From Microvirga solisilvae (GTDB taxonomy: Bacteria; Pseudomonadota; Alphaproteobacteria; Rhizobiales; Beijerinckiaceae), in the NCBI RefSeq assembly GCF_022808595.1, contig NZ_JAKUCN010000001.1, positions 248,001 through 312,000 on the forward strand: DNA of 64,000 bases, written 5' to 3'. Shown here in pieces: positions 7,780 to 17,602 of the stretch. The stretch's first letter is position 1, and each line of letters starts with the position of its first letter. The translations under genes and the position numbers were made by a program. The notes under the pieces are model-generated. The model was not told where the DNA came from, made no database searches, and saw nothing but the letters and a program-made list of their open reading frames with translations.

Positions 7780-8340
7780 TCACTCGTCAGGGGTGTCGGT
7801 CTCTGGAGCCCTGTCGTAGCCCATCTGGGCGCGATATTCCGCCTCGTCTTCAGCCTCTGCCGCGTCCGCCGCGATGCGCTCGTAGCGGTCGAGCGCGCCC
7901 TGCAGGATGTAGGCGGCGGCCATCTTGTCCACCGCGTCGGCGCGCTTGGCGCGGGAGGCGTCCGCGTCGAGGAGGGTGCGGGTCACGACCATGGTGGACA
8001 TGCGCTCATCCCAGAACAGCACGGGGAGGTCGAGAAGAGGTTTCAGGTTGCGCACGAAGGCGCGGGTCGCCTGCGAGCGGGGGCCTTCCGTGCCGTCCAT
8101 GTTAAGGGGCAGGCCGAAAACCAGTCCGCCGACCTCATGACGGGCCACCAGGGCCTTGATCTGCTGCACGTCGGGGGTGAACTTCACCCGCTTGATTGTC
8201 TCCAGCGGCGTCGCGATGCGGCGCTCCACGTCCGAGAGCGAAAGGCCGATGGTCTTGGTGCCGAGATCGACGCCGATGAGGCGCGCCCGGGGCGGCAATC
8301 CTTCCATGAAGGCGATCAGCTCGTCATCCCGCGATAGCAT
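7780..8340 (-). CDS. ruvX: RuvX/YqgF putative Holliday junction resolvase
   Basis: A 186-aa RNase H-fold nuclease family protein linked to DNA recombination or pre-16S rRNA end processing. The start ATG at 8340 is fixed by a GAGGAGG site 5-6 nt upstream; a TTG at 8355 overlaps that site and is rejected. The core motifs are [17 protein letters not shown] (about 20-36, first Asp), [16 protein letters not shown] (about 76-91), FWDERMSTM and [14 protein letters not shown] (last acidic residue). A C-terminal acidic tail of about 35 residues ([18 protein letters not shown]) extends beyond the usual 140-150 aa, as in many Rhizobiales. It stands alone, 91 bp after the tRNA-Gln and facing it. Confidence 0.9.
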   Translation of the reverse strand: MLSRDDELIAFMEGLPPRARLIGVDLGTKTIGLSLSDVERRIATPLETIKRVKFTPDVQQIKALVARHEVGGLVFGLPLNMDGTEGPRSQATRAFVRNLKPLLDLPVLFWDERMSTMVVTRTLLDADASRAKRADAVDKMAAAYILQGALDRYERIAADAAEAEDEAEYRAQMGYDRAPETDTPDE

Positions 8341-8419
8341 GGGCGGCCTCCTCAACCGGCTGTGTTGCGCACAGCCAGTATAGAGGAAGTCGCCTCGCGT
8401 CGAGATCAGGGCTTCGCGA

Positions 8420-9556
8420 TCAGGCGGCTCTGCTGCTCATATCGGGGGAGGAGGGGGCGGGAGCTTTGCTTTCCGACAGGAAGGGCAGGGCCTCGCCCGT
8501 CTCCCGGAAGAGATGGCAGAATTCCGGGGCAAGCGAGAGGGCAACTTCCTGCCCGGCCTGATGGTGGGCGTCGCCCGGCTCACGAACAGTGAGATGGCGG
8601 CCTTTGCCGAAATCCACGTAGAGGAGGTGGTTCTCGCCCAGCTCCTCCACCAGCTCGATGCGCCCAGTCAGGCTGCCCTGCGGCGATACCTTCACGTGAT
8701 CCGGGCGGATGCCGAGCGTCACGGTCTCGCCCACGCGCACGCCTTGCGATGACACCGGCGCGGTGAGCATGCTGGCATTGGGAAGCTGCACCTGCACGCC
8801 CTCCGCGCCCACATGAGAGACCACGCACTCGATGAAGTTCATCTGCGGCGAGCCGAGGAAGCCCGCGACGAAGAGATTGGCCGGGCGGTGATAGAGTTCG
8901 AGCGGCGTGCCCACCTGCTCGATGCGTCCGGCATTGAGCACCACGATCCGGTCGGCGAGCGTCATCGCCTCCACCTGATCGTGAGTGACATAGATCATCG
9001 TGGCGCCGGTGTCGTTGTGAAGTTTGGCAATCTCGATGCGGGTCTGCACGCGCAGCGCGGCATCGAGATTGGAAAGCGGCTCGTCGAACAGAAACACCTT
9101 CGGGTCGCGCACGATGGCGCGGCCGATGGCGACGCGCTGGCGTTGACCTCCGGAAAGCTGGCGCGGCTTGCGGTCAAGAAGGTTCTCGATCTGCAGCATG
9201 CGCGCGGCCTCGCGCACCTTGGAATCGATATCGGCCTTGGAGGATTTCGCCAGCTCCAGACCGAAAGCCATGTTGGCGTAAACGCTCATATGCGGATAGA
9301 GCGCGTAGGACTGGAAGACCATCGCGATGCCGCGCTTGGCGGGTGCGAGATCGTTGACGCGCTCTCCGCCAATGAAGAGATCGCCGGAGGAAATGTCCTC
9401 CAGGCCAGCGATGAGGCGAAGCAGCGTTGATTTTCCGCAGCCGGAAGGTCCGACGAAGACGATGAACTCGCCGTCCTTGATGTCGAGATCGACGCCGTGG
9501 ATCACATGAGCCCGGCCGAAGGATTTGCGAACGTTTTTGAGAACAAGATCAGCCAT
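8420..9556 (-). CDS. Sugar ABC transporter ATPase, UgpC/MalK family
   Basis: A 378-aa ATPase of a CUT1-type carbohydrate importer. It carries Walker [10 protein letters not shown] (about 36-44), the Q-loop in [12 protein letters not shown], the signature [19 protein letters not shown] (about 134-152), Walker [14 protein letters not shown] and the switch His in [10 protein letters not shown]. The C-terminal third is the TOBE/OB regulatory domain typical of MalK/UgpC ([10 protein letters not shown]). The tail is Ser/Pro-rich. It is the last gene of the minus-strand operon binding protein-permease-permease-ATPase, 16 bp after the second permease. Operon layout and binding-protein features point to a trehalose/maltose-type importer such as ThuEFGK. 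The exact sugar is inference. Confidence 0.9.
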   Translation of the reverse strand: MADLVLKNVRKSFGRAHVIHGVDLDIKDGEFIVFVGPSGCGKSTLLRLIAGLEDISSGDLFIGGERVNDLAPAKRGIAMVFQSYALYPHMSVYANMAFGLELAKSSKADIDSKVREAARMLQIENLLDRKPRQLSGGQRQRVAIGRAIVRDPKVFLFDEPLSNLDAALRVQTRIEIAKLHNDTGATMIYVTHDQVEAMTLADRIVVLNAGRIEQVGTPLELYHRPANLFVAGFLGSPQMNFIECVVSHVGAEGVQVQLPNASMLTAPVSSQGVRVGETVTLGIRPDHVKVSPQGSLTGRIELVEELGENHLLYVDFGKGRHLTVREPGDAHHQAGQEVALSLAPEFCHLFRETGEALPFLSESKAPAPSSPDMSSRAA

Positions 9557-9572
9557 ATGAAAGTCCTTAGAT

Positions 9573-10393
<821 letters not shown>

Positions 10394-10397
<4 letters not shown>

Positions 10398-11365
10398 CGA
10401 GGATCTCCGCTCAAGCGGACCCGGCCCGCCGCCATGGTGATGACGATGAGAAGGGCGATGATGAGGAAGATGAGGGTGGAAGCCGCAGAGCCGAGGCCCA
10501 CCTCCTGGAAGTCAACGAGCTGCTGGCGCGCATAGACCGACATGGAGGCCGTGTCCCGCGAATTGGCGGTGAGCACGTAGATCAGGTCGAAGACGCGAAG
10601 CGCATCGAGCCCGCGGAAGATCACGGCGACGATGAGCGCGGGCTTGATCAGTGGCAGCGTCACGCGGAAGAACACCTTCACCGGATGCACGCCATCCACC
10701 TTCGCGGCCTCGTAGATATCTCCGGGGAGCATCTGGAGGGCTGCGAGGATGAGGAGTGCCATGAAGGGCGTGGTCTTCCACACGTCCACCATGATCACGG
10801 TCCAGAGCGCCGTGTCGGGATTTGCGGTCCAGGTGATGGGCGCGGCGATCAGGCCAAGGCGAAGGAGCATGTCGTTGATCACGCCGAACTGGTCATGCAG
10901 CATCCAGTTCCACATCTTGGCCGAAACCACGGTGGGAATGGCCCACGGAATGAGGATGACCGCGCGCATGAGGCCGCGCCCAGGAAAGGATGCGTTGAGG
11001 ATCAGCGCGACGATGGTGCCGAGAACGGTCTCGATGGAAACGGAAATGGTGGTGAACCACACCGTGTTCCACACCGAGCGCCACCAATCGGGATCGGTGA
11101 GCAGCCCGAGCCACTCGCCATCGTAATTGGCGATGTAGTTCTCGAAACCGATAAACTCATAATCGGTGAGGTTGTTGAGATTGGCATCCGTGAAGCTGAA
11201 CCAGATGGTTCGTGCCAGAGGCCATCCTGCGATGAGCGCCAGCACGATCAATGTCGGCGCGATGAATACCCATGCCGCCCTGATACGCGAGCGGGTGAGG
11301 GAGGAGCGGCCTCCCTGCACAGGCACCTGTGCAGGGACGGTCGCGGGAGCAACGGCACTCGACAT
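10394..11365 (-). CDS. Sugar ABC transporter permease, MalF type
   Basis: A 323-aa permease. An N-terminal cytoplasmic tail (about 30 aa, Pro/Val/Gln-rich) precedes RAAWVFIAPTLIVLALIAGWPL, and WFSFTDANLNNL follows as in ThuF/MalF-like proteins. The EAA loop is DIYEAAKVDGVHPVKVFFRVTLPLIKP (about 216-242). Six helices are predicted. Its stop overlaps the start of the MalG-type permease by 4 bp, and it begins 5 bp after the binding-protein stop. The long loop between TM2 and TM3 found in E. coli MalF is absent, consistent with the CUT1 trehalose/sorbitol-type branch. Confidence 0.9.
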
Positions 11366-11370
11366 GATGA

Positions 11371-12633
11371 TTACCAGCCGTTGCGCTTGATCCGCTTCAG
11401 GTCGCGGTCGAGGCGATTGAGCGCCTGCTCGGGTTGCGAGCGCTTCGAGAGAACCTCGTGAACCGCGTTGAAGAACTCGCTCGAGACCTTGTTGTAGTTC
11501 TGGCCCGTCGCGGTCGCGGGGCGCGCGACAGCATTGGCGAACACATCCGCCAGATCGCCGATAAACGGATTGGCTTTCTGGATATCGCTATCGCTGTAGA
11601 GCGCGACGATAGTGGGGTTGAACGAGCCTTCGACCGCGCGGCGCTTCTGCTCGGCCTCGCCCGTGAGGTACATCACGAGATCGATCGCGGCGTCCGCGTT
11701 CTTCGAATATTTCGAGACAGCGAGAAGCTGTCCACCGAGCGAGCCCGCATGGCGTCCGTCCGCGCCGCCTTTCGGCAGGGGCGCGATGCCGACCTTGCCC
11801 TTGATGGTGCTGTCGGCGCCTTGCGCCAGCGCCCAGGCATAGGGCCAGTTGCGCATGAAGGCGGCGTTGCCCGCCTGGAAGACGCCGCGCGCTTCCTCTT
11901 CCGTGTAGTTGAGCACGCCTTCGGGCGTGATGATGCCGACCCAGCCGGCGGCGGTCTTCAAGGCGTCAACTGCCTTCGGGTTCTCGATGGTGATCTCGCC
12001 CTTTTCATCGACGATGGTGCCAGCGTTAAACGAGGCGATCCATTCGAGCGCGACGGTGGTCAGGCCCTCATAGGCGCGGCCCTGCCAGACGTAACCCCAA
12101 AAATCGCCTTTGCCGTCCTTGCGCTCGCCTTCCTGAATGATGCGCGCGGTCTCGCTCAGGTCGGCCCAGGTCTGCGGCACGGGGCGCTTGTATTTGTCGA
12201 GCAGGTCCTGGCGGTAATAGAGCAGGCCCGCATCGGCGAACCAGGGCATCGCCATGAGCTTGCCGTTCACGCGGCTGGTCTCGGCCATGGCGGGAAGATG
12301 GCCGCCGATGGCGCTCTGGCCTTTCGCGCTCAGGTCTTGCAGATGATCCGCCAGGATGCCGGTCCACACCACGTCGATCTGGAACACGTCTATATCGCCT
12401 GCGCCTGCAGCGAGAAGCTGTTGATAGAGCGCGAGGCGCTCGGTGGCGGAGTTCGGCGTCGAGACGATTTTGACGGTGTTGCCGGTTTTCTTGGCCCAGG
12501 CATCGACGCCTTGCTTGCAGATTTCGTACTCCTTGCCGAGCGCGCTGCACGAAATCGAAATTTCGACGGCGGAAGCGCTCGCGGAGGTGAGAAGGCCAGC
12601 AGCTAAAGTGAGGCTGGCGAGAAAGCGGGTCAT
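11371..12633 (-). CDS. Extracellular sugar-binding protein of a CUT1 ABC importer (ThuE-like)
   Basis: A 420-aa periplasmic binding protein. The Sec signal MTRFLASLTLAAGLLTSASASA is cleaved near residue 22. The mature start VEISISCSALGKEYEICKQGVDAWAKKTGN, followed by VSTPNSATERLALYQQLLAAGAGDIDVFQIDVVW, is the cluster B sugar-binding fold and closely resembles trehalose/maltose binders of Rhizobiales (ThuE, AglE). Two conserved Cys near the N-terminus (about 29 and 39) may form a disulfide. It is the first gene of the operon, with about 130 bp of upstream DNA holding the promoter, divergent from the UPF0173 gene. Substrate assignment is by resemblance only. No regulator gene is adjacent. Confidence 0.88.
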   Translation of the reverse strand: MTRFLASLTLAAGLLTSASASAVEISISCSALGKEYEICKQGVDAWAKKTGNTVKIVSTPNSATERLALYQQLLAAGAGDIDVFQIDVVWTGILADHLQDLSAKGQSAIGGHLPAMAETSRVNGKLMAMPWFADAGLLYYRQDLLDKYKRPVPQTWADLSETARIIQEGERKDGKGDFWGYVWQGRAYEGLTTVALEWIASFNAGTIVDEKGEITIENPKAVDALKTAAGWVGIITPEGVLNYTEEEARGVFQAGNAAFMRNWPYAWALAQGADSTIKGKVGIAPLPKGGADGRHAGSLGGQLLAVSKYSKNADAAIDLVMYLTGEAEQKRRAVEGSFNPTIVALYSDSDIQKANPFIGDLADVFANAVARPATATGQNYNKVSSEFFNAVHEVLSKRSQPEQALNRLDRDLKRIKRNGW

Positions 12634-12765
12634 GGCTATCCTCCAATGGCTTTAAGAATTATTGCTTAGCTTCTAAAGCCCGAGGCCCCGCGTTTTGTTC
12701 CTTTGAAACATGGCGGTTCTTACGGCCCGCTCCATTTTCATGCGCCTGACAGCGAGGAATTTCTC

Positions 12766-13467
12766 ATGAAGATCACTTGGTTCGGCCATTCCGCCTTCCG
12801 TCTCGACTTCGCCGACAAGGCCGTGCTCATCGACCCGTTCTTCACCGGCAATCCGGCCTTCGAGGGCGACAAGGCGAAGATCATGGAGGGTGTCAGCCAT
12901 ATCCTGCTCACCCACGGTCATGGCGACCATGTGGGCGACACGGTTGAGATCGCAAAAGCCACAGGTGCGAAGGTCGTCACCAATTTCGAGCTATGCATGT
13001 ATCTGGCGAAACAGGGCGTCCAGAACATCGACCCCATGAACACGGGCGGCACCACGGATCAGGGCGGCTTCTCCGTCACCCTGGTGCGGGCGGACCATTC
13101 CTCCGGTCTCGTGGAGATGGACGTGAACTTCCCCCTCGGTCCGGCCAACGGCATCGTCGTGAAGGCTTCCGGCGAGCCGACAATCTATCACATGGGCGAC
13201 ACCGACATTTTCGGCGACATGGCCCTGATCGCCGAGATCCATCAGCCGGACGTGGCCATGGTGCCCATCGGAGACCGCTTCACCATGGGCCCGGAGGTCG
13301 CCGCACTGGCCGTCCAGCGCTATTTCAGTGGCCTGAAGGCGGTGATCCCCTGCCATTATGCCTCGTTCCCGCCGCTCGTGCCCAATGCGGACCGGTTCGT
13401 GGCGGCCCTGGAGGGCAAGGGTGTCCAGGTCGTGGTGCCCCATAAGACGGTGGCCGTGCGCATCTGA
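12766..13467 (+). CDS. UPF0173 metal-dependent hydrolase (metallo-beta-lactamase fold)
   Basis: A 233-aa cytoplasmic protein of the UPF0173 family. The start ATG at 12766 gives [20 protein letters not shown], the conserved beginning; longer upstream frames lack a family match. The metal site motif [12 protein letters not shown] (about 48-59) carries the HxHxDH signature. Further ligands are expected at the His in VRADHSSG, the Asp in YHMGDTDIF and the His near the end in [11 protein letters not shown]. The family is conserved in bacteria and archaea without an agreed substrate. It is divergent from the sugar importer, with gatC following 66 bp later. Confidence 0.88.
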   Translation: MKITWFGHSAFRLDFADKAVLIDPFFTGNPAFEGDKAKIMEGVSHILLTHGHGDHVGDTVEIAKATGAKVVTNFELCMYLAKQGVQNIDPMNTGGTTDQGGFSVTLVRADHSSGLVEMDVNFPLGPANGIVVKASGEPTIYHMGDTDIFGDMALIAEIHQPDVAMVPIGDRFTMGPEVAALAVQRYFSGLKAVIPCHYASFPPLVPNADRFVAALEGKGVQVVVPHKTVAVRI

Positions 13468-13533
13468 CATTGCAGCCTTGGGCGGGCGGGTGCTATAGCC
13501 CGCCCATCTGAATTCCAAGGGGTATGACCATTC

Positions 13534-13821
13534 ATGTCGGTCGATGAGAAAACGGTCCGCCGCATCGCCCATCTGGCGCGCATTGCCGTGACGGATGCGG
13601 AGGTGCCTCACCTTCAGGGCGAGCTCAACGCGATTCTCGCCTTCGTAGAGCAACTCAACGAGGTGAACGTGGAGGGCGTCGAGCCCATGACCTCCGTGAC
13701 GCCCATGACCATGAAGAAGCGCCAGGACGGCGTGACCGATGGCGGCTATCCGGAGAAGATCGTCCAGAACGCCCCCGCCACGGAAGACAACTTCTTCCTG
13801 GTGCCCAAAGTCGTTGAATAG
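13534..13821 (+). CDS. gatC: Asp-tRNA(Asn)/Glu-tRNA(Gln) amidotransferase subunit C
   Basis: A 95-aa small subunit of GatCAB that wraps around and stabilises GatA at the GatB interface. It starts [54 protein letters not shown] is the classic GatC helix pair and linker, and it ends [16 protein letters not shown]. Full length. A 112-bp gap containing a palindromic repeat separates it from gatA, so co-transcription is likely but not coupling by overlap. gatB lies 11 kb downstream. Confidence 0.95.
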   Translation: MSVDEKTVRRIAHLARIAVTDAEVPHLQGELNAILAFVEQLNEVNVEGVEPMTSVTPMTMKKRQDGVTDGGYPEKIVQNAPATEDNFFLVPKVVE

Positions 13822-13825
13822 CAAC

Positions 13826-13922
13826 GTCATCCCGGCCGTAGCGTGAGCGGAGAGCCGGGATCGCCCAATCCAGTTTCTTCTTCCAGACGATCCCGGGTTC
13901 TGCTGCGCAGCCCCGGGATGAC
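13826..13922. repeat. Dispersed palindromic repeat, family A (complete pair)
   Basis: Two hairpins face each other across a 24-bp spacer: 13826-13863 (GTCATCCCGGC to GCCGGGATCG) and 13888-13922 (CGATCCCGGG to CCCGGGATGAC). The outer ends are inverted copies (GTCATCCCGG/CCGGGATGAC). Other copies are at 31803-31900 and 35928-36159, with a half copy at 39095-39127. Here it fills the gatC-gatA gap. Confidence 0.85.
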
Positions 13923-13933
13923 AGGATGATCCA

Positions 13934-15448
13934 GTGACCGAACTGACCCATCTCACGATTGCCGAAGCCCGCGACGGGTTGAAGGCCAAGACCTTCTCCG
14001 CCACCGAACTGGCGAAGGCCCATATCGCCGCCGTCGAGAAGGCGAGGGCGCTGAACGCCTATGTGCTCGAGACGCCCGAGAAGGCGCTCGCCATGGCTAA
14101 GGCCTCCGACGAGAAGATCGCCAAGGGCGAAGGCCGCCCGATGGAGGGCATTCCGCTCGGCATCAAGGACCTGTTCTGCACGGAAGGCGTGGTCTCCACC
14201 GCCGGCTCCAAGATCATCGGCAACTTCACTCCGCCTTACGAATCCACCGTCACCCAGAACCTCTGGAACGACGGCGCGGTGATGCTCGGCAAGCTCAACA
14301 TGGACGAGTTCGCCATGGGCTCCTCCAACGAGACCAGCGCCTTCGGCCCGGTCGTGTCGCCGTGGCGCCGCGAAGGCTCGAATGTGAGCGCAGGCGCTGC
14401 CGGCCAGATCGAGGGCACGCATCTGGTGCCCGGTGGATCGTCCGGCGGCTCGGCGGCGGCTGTGGCCGCTCATCTCTGCCTCGGTGCCACCGCAACCGAT
14501 ACCGGCGGCTCCATCCGCCAGCCGGCAGCCTTCACCGGCACGGTCGGCATCAAGCCGACCTATGGCCGCGTCTCCCGCTGGGGCACGGTGGCCTTCGCCT
14601 CGTCGCTCGATCAGGCTGGCCCGATCACCCGCACGGTGCGCGACGCCGCGATTATGCTGCGCTCCATGTCCGGCCCCGACGCCAAGGACACCACCTGCGT
14701 GGACATGCCGGTTCCGGATTACGAGGCTGCGGTCACGCGTGGCGTGAAGGGCCTGAAGATCGGCATTCCGAAAGAATACCGCGTCGACGGCATGTCGCCC
14801 GAGATCGAGAAGCTCTGGCAGCAGGGCATAGAATGGCTGCGCGCCGCAGGCGCCGAGATCGTCGATGTATCCTTGCCGCACACGAAATATGCGCTTCCCG
14901 CGTATTACATCGTGGCGCCTGCAGAAGCTTCGTCGAACCTCGCTCGCTATGACGGTGTGCGCTACGGCCTGCGCGAGAACGGCAAGGACATTGTAGATCT
15001 CTACGAGAAGACCCGCGCCGCCGGTTTCGGCCGCGAGGTCAAGCGCCGCATCATGATCGGCACCTATGTGCTGTCCGCCGGCTATTACGACGCCTATTAC
15101 GTGCGCGCCCAGAAGATCCGCACGCTCATCAAGCAGGACTTCGAGAAGGTTTATGCGGAAGGCGTCCACGCGATCCTCACCCCCGCTACGCCGACCGCCG
15201 CCTTCGGCATCGGCGAGAAGGGCTCGGGCGATCCGGTCGAGATGTATCTCAACGACATCTTCACGGTGACGGTGAACATGGCAGGCCTGCCGGGCCTCGC
15301 GGTTCCCGCCGGTCTCGATGCTCAAGGCCTGCCGCTCGGCCTCCAGCTCATCGGCCGCGCCTTCGACGAAGAGACGCTCTTCGCTGTCGGTCAGGTGATC
15401 GAGGACGCCGCCGGACGCATCAAGCTGCCGACGCCGTGGTGGGCATAA
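13934..15448 (+). CDS. gatA: Asp-tRNA(Asn)/Glu-tRNA(Gln) amidotransferase subunit A
   Basis: A 504-aa amidase-signature subunit that releases ammonia from glutamine for transamidation of misacylated tRNA. The start is GTG at 13934 ([16 protein letters not shown]). The Ser-cisSer-Lys triad is recognisable: Lys78 in GIKDLFC, cis-Ser169 in [10 protein letters not shown] and Ser193 in [11 protein letters not shown]. The conserved [11 protein letters not shown] and the C-terminal [15 protein letters not shown] are present. A short loop before the PGGSSGG motif ([13 protein letters not shown]) is slightly longer than in Firmicutes, as usual for Rhizobiales. The stop is 1 bp before the next gene's start, so that small membrane protein is probably co-transcribed. 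Confidence 0.96.
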   Translation: MTELTHLTIAEARDGLKAKTFSATELAKAHIAAVEKARALNAYVLETPEKALAMAKASDEKIAKGEGRPMEGIPLGIKDLFCTEGVVSTAGSKIIGNFTPPYESTVTQNLWNDGAVMLGKLNMDEFAMGSSNETSAFGPVVSPWRREGSNVSAGAAGQIEGTHLVPGGSSGGSAAAVAAHLCLGATATDTGGSIRQPAAFTGTVGIKPTYGRVSRWGTVAFASSLDQAGPITRTVRDAAIMLRSMSGPDAKDTTCVDMPVPDYEAAVTRGVKGLKIGIPKEYRVDGMSPEIEKLWQQGIEWLRAAGAEIVDVSLPHTKYALPAYYIVAPAEASSNLARYDGVRYGLRENGKDIVDLYEKTRAAGFGREVKRRIMIGTYVLSAGYYDAYYVRAQKIRTLIKQDFEKVYAEGVHAILTPATPTAAFGIGEKGSGDPVEMYLNDIFTVTVNMAGLPGLAVPAGLDAQGLPLGLQLIGRAFDEETLFAVGQVIEDAAGRIKLPTPWWA

Positions 15449-15449
15449 C

Positions 15450-15749
15450 GTGGGACCGACCGTTCCCGTTATCCATCTCTGGGACTGGCTGCCCGCGGCT
15501 TTCGACCCGGTGCTGATCATCGTTGCCGTGCTGCTCGGCTGGAAAGCCGATCAGTTCGGCAAGATCCTGATTGCCGCCATCGCGGCGCTCGGTCTGTCGA
15601 TCCTCGTATCGTATCTGATCAGCCTCGTCGGCATTCCGTGGATCGCGCCCGTGCGCGCCGATGCGCTGACGCTGTTCCCCGTGCGCTTCATTGCGGCGCT
15701 ACTGTGGGCCGGTGGCGCTTATGCGGCACGCCGTGTGGCGAAGCGCTAG
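15450..15749 (+). CDS. Small membrane protein of unknown function
   Basis: A 99-aa protein with GTG start at 15450, right after the gatA stop. It has three hydrophobic segments (about 15-32 FDPVLIIVAVLLGW, 40-62 ILIAAIAALGLSILVSYLIS, 76-92 FIAALLWAGGAYAA) and a basic tail ARRVAKR. No functional motif is visible. Its coupling to gatA looks like a consequence of operon packing rather than shared function. Its 3' end overlaps the convergent regulator gene by 4 bp. Confidence 0.7.
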   Translation: MGPTVPVIHLWDWLPAAFDPVLIIVAVLLGWKADQFGKILIAAIAALGLSILVSYLISLVGIPWIAPVRADALTLFPVRFIAALLWAGGAYAARRVAKR

Positions 15750-16453
15750 TCGATCTCGATCCCGAACGTCTCCCTCAAGCCGCTGCGTCCCGCCTTCGTG
15801 ATCGACAGGGCGCGGCTGTCCTTGATGCGCTCCACCCATGCGAGATCGAACATCCGCGTGCAGAGCGAGGCGCCCAGGCGACCCGCAAGGTGGGGGCGGC
15901 GTTCGCTCCAGTCGAGACAGGTCTTGCAGACCGCGCGCTTGCTGTTCTCCGGTTCGAGATCGATTCCGAAATCGCAGAGGAAGCGCTGTCCGCTCGACGT
16001 CAGAACACCCGCGCTCTCCGACAGCACCAGATGATCCTGCGAGGTGAGGGCATCCGCGATCGCGATGCCGAGCCGCCCGGCCAGATGATCGTAACAGGTG
16101 CGCGCCTTGCGCAGCGCCTCGTCCTTGGGTCCGACGGGGCGGTGGCGTTTCGGTCCGAAGGAAGCGAGCGCCATCATCGCCTCTATGGCCTGCGCCACCT
16201 CCGGTGAAACGAGCCTGTAATAGCGATGGCGGCCCTGTTTCGTCATCGCGATCAGGTTGGCCTCGCTGAGCTTGGCGAGATGCCCGCTCGTGGTCTGCGC
16301 GCTGACGCCACTGTGCCAGGCCAGTTCGCTCGCCGTCAGCGCCCGTCCGTCCATGAGGGAGGAAAGGATGTTGGCGCGGGCCACATCGCCCATGAGGGCG
16401 GCGATTTCCGCAAGCGTGATGCCTGAAACAACGGGTGTCATGGAGGCGATCAT
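15746..16453 (-). CDS. ArsR-family transcriptional regulator (winged helix)
   Basis: A DNA-binding regulator of about 235 aa, starting at ATG 16453 (MIASMTPVVSG) or the internal ATG at 16441; neither has a strong ribosome binding site. The N-terminal winged helix is ARANILSSLMDGRALTASELAWHSGVSAQTTSGHLAKLSEANLI, with wing RHRYYRLVSPEVA (about 20-85). The C-terminal 130 residues carry four Cys (CYDHL, FLCDFG, VCKTCLDW, LCTRMF) that could bind metal or sense redox state; this half is longer than classic ArsR/SmtB proteins. It is divergent from the DMT transporter at 16580, a common regulator-exporter arrangement, so that gene is the natural candidate target. The inducer is unknown. Confidence 0.82.
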   Translation of the reverse strand: MIASMTPVVSGITLAEIAALMGDVARANILSSLMDGRALTASELAWHSGVSAQTTSGHLAKLSEANLIAMTKQGRHRYYRLVSPEVAQAIEAMMALASFGPKRHRPVGPKDEALRKARTCYDHLAGRLGIAIADALTSQDHLVLSESAGVLTSSGQRFLCDFGIDLEPENSKRAVCKTCLDWSERRPHLAGRLGASLCTRMFDLAWVERIKDSRALSITKAGRSGLRETFGIEID

Positions 16454-16579
16454 AGAGGAGCCCGAGGAGCCGGTCAGCCCGGAATGTTTCGGCCGTGGCC
16501 GAAGTGTTATCCGGCGACAACGTGGCGGCCTTATGCGAGTGATGCGCCGTCTCGCAATGCAGTGAACGGATGTGACGTC

Positions 16580-17503
16580 ATGGCCGCCAGCCATCCCCCA
16601 AAGATCAACCTCGCCCTCGAGCTGACCCTGCTCGCCACCCTCGCGACCCTTTGGGCTGCGGCCTATACCTTCATCAAGATCGGGATTGAGACCATTCCGC
16701 CCGTCACCCTGATCGCGGCTCGCACCCTGATTGCCGGGAGCCTTCTTGTCGTCATCATGCGCCTGCGCGGCGTCACGCTTCCGCGCGACTTCCTGAGCTG
16801 GCGTAATTTCACGATCCAGGCCTGCCTCAATAGCGCCATCCCTTTCACGCTGATCGCCTGGGCGGAAAAATCCATCGATGCGGGGCTGGCTGTGATCCTC
16901 AACTCGATGACGCCGGTCTTCACCTTCCTTATTACCCTGTTATGGGTGCGCCACGAGACGACGACGTGGCGCAAGTTCGCCGGCGTCGTTGTGGGGTTGG
17001 GCGGCACCTGCGTCATCGTCGGGCAACAGGCGCTGAACCATGTAGGGCAGGAGCTTTTCGCGCAGATCGCCGTAGTGCTCGCCACCATCTGCTATGCGGG
17101 TGCCGCGATCTTCGGCAAGAACTTCAAGAATCTCGATCCGATGGCACCGGCGGCGGGCTCGCTCCTGTCGGGCGCGGCCATCCTGATCCCCGTCAGCCTC
17201 GTGGTCGATCAGCCCTGGACGCTTGCGCCGTCCAGTGCGTCCATCATGGCGCTCATCGGCCTTGCCGTCTTTTCCACCTCCATGGCTTTCGTCATCTATT
17301 TCCGCCTCATCCATACGCTCGGCTCGGTGGGCACGACGGCGCAGGCCTATTTGCGCGCGCCCATCGGTGTCGGCATCGGCGCGTATTTCTTGGGCGAGCG
17401 GCTGGATTCTTCCGCCTGGATAGGCCTCGTCTGCATCGTGATCGGCGTCATGCTCATGACGCTTCCTGAGAAGAAGCACGTGCAGGCCTTTAAGGTCGCA
17501 TAA
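16580..17503 (+). CDS. EamA/DMT-family transporter
   Basis: A 307-aa inner-membrane permease of the drug/metabolite transporter superfamily with ten predicted helices in two EamA repeats. Repeat 1 begins LELTLLATLATLWAAAYTFIKIGIETIPPVTLIAARTL; repeat 2 includes ICYAGAAIFGKNF and SLLSGAAILIP. The motif SIDAGLAVILNSMTPVFTFLI is typical of EamA helices 3-4. The start ATG 16580 (MAASHPPKINLALE) is chosen because upstream codons overlap the divergent promoter. Members export amino acids, metabolites or drugs; nothing here fixes the substrate. The divergent ArsR-type regulator probably controls it. Confidence 0.88.
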   Translation: MAASHPPKINLALELTLLATLATLWAAAYTFIKIGIETIPPVTLIAARTLIAGSLLVVIMRLRGVTLPRDFLSWRNFTIQACLNSAIPFTLIAWAEKSIDAGLAVILNSMTPVFTFLITLLWVRHETTTWRKFAGVVVGLGGTCVIVGQQALNHVGQELFAQIAVVLATICYAGAAIFGKNFKNLDPMAPAAGSLLSGAAILIPVSLVVDQPWTLAPSSASIMALIGLAVFSTSMAFVIYFRLIHTLGSVGTTAQAYLRAPIGVGIGAYFLGERLDSSAWIGLVCIVIGVMLMTLPEKKHVQAFKVA

Positions 17504-17504
17504 C

Positions 17505-17534
17505 AAAAGAAAAAGCCGCAACAGAGCTGCGGCT
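17505..17534 (-). terminator. Intrinsic terminator after the 888-aa RTX gene
   Basis: The stem AGCCGCA/TGCGGCT (17514-17534) is followed on the minus strand by a T-rich tract (17505-17513). A second GC hairpin GGGCGCG/CGCGCCC (17569-17595) lies between it and the RTX stop. It serves the minus-strand gene and may also stop plus-strand read-through from the DMT gene. Confidence 0.7.
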
Positions 17535-17602
17535 AGGAAAGGCAAAGAGTTTCGTGATGAAACGGGAAGGGCGCGGGCCAAAAAAGCTCGCGCCCATCAT
17601 CC

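Noticed and set aside
13655-15520. 621-codon frame antisense to gatC/gatA
   Set aside because: gatC and gatA are unambiguous on the other strand; the product is low-complexity.
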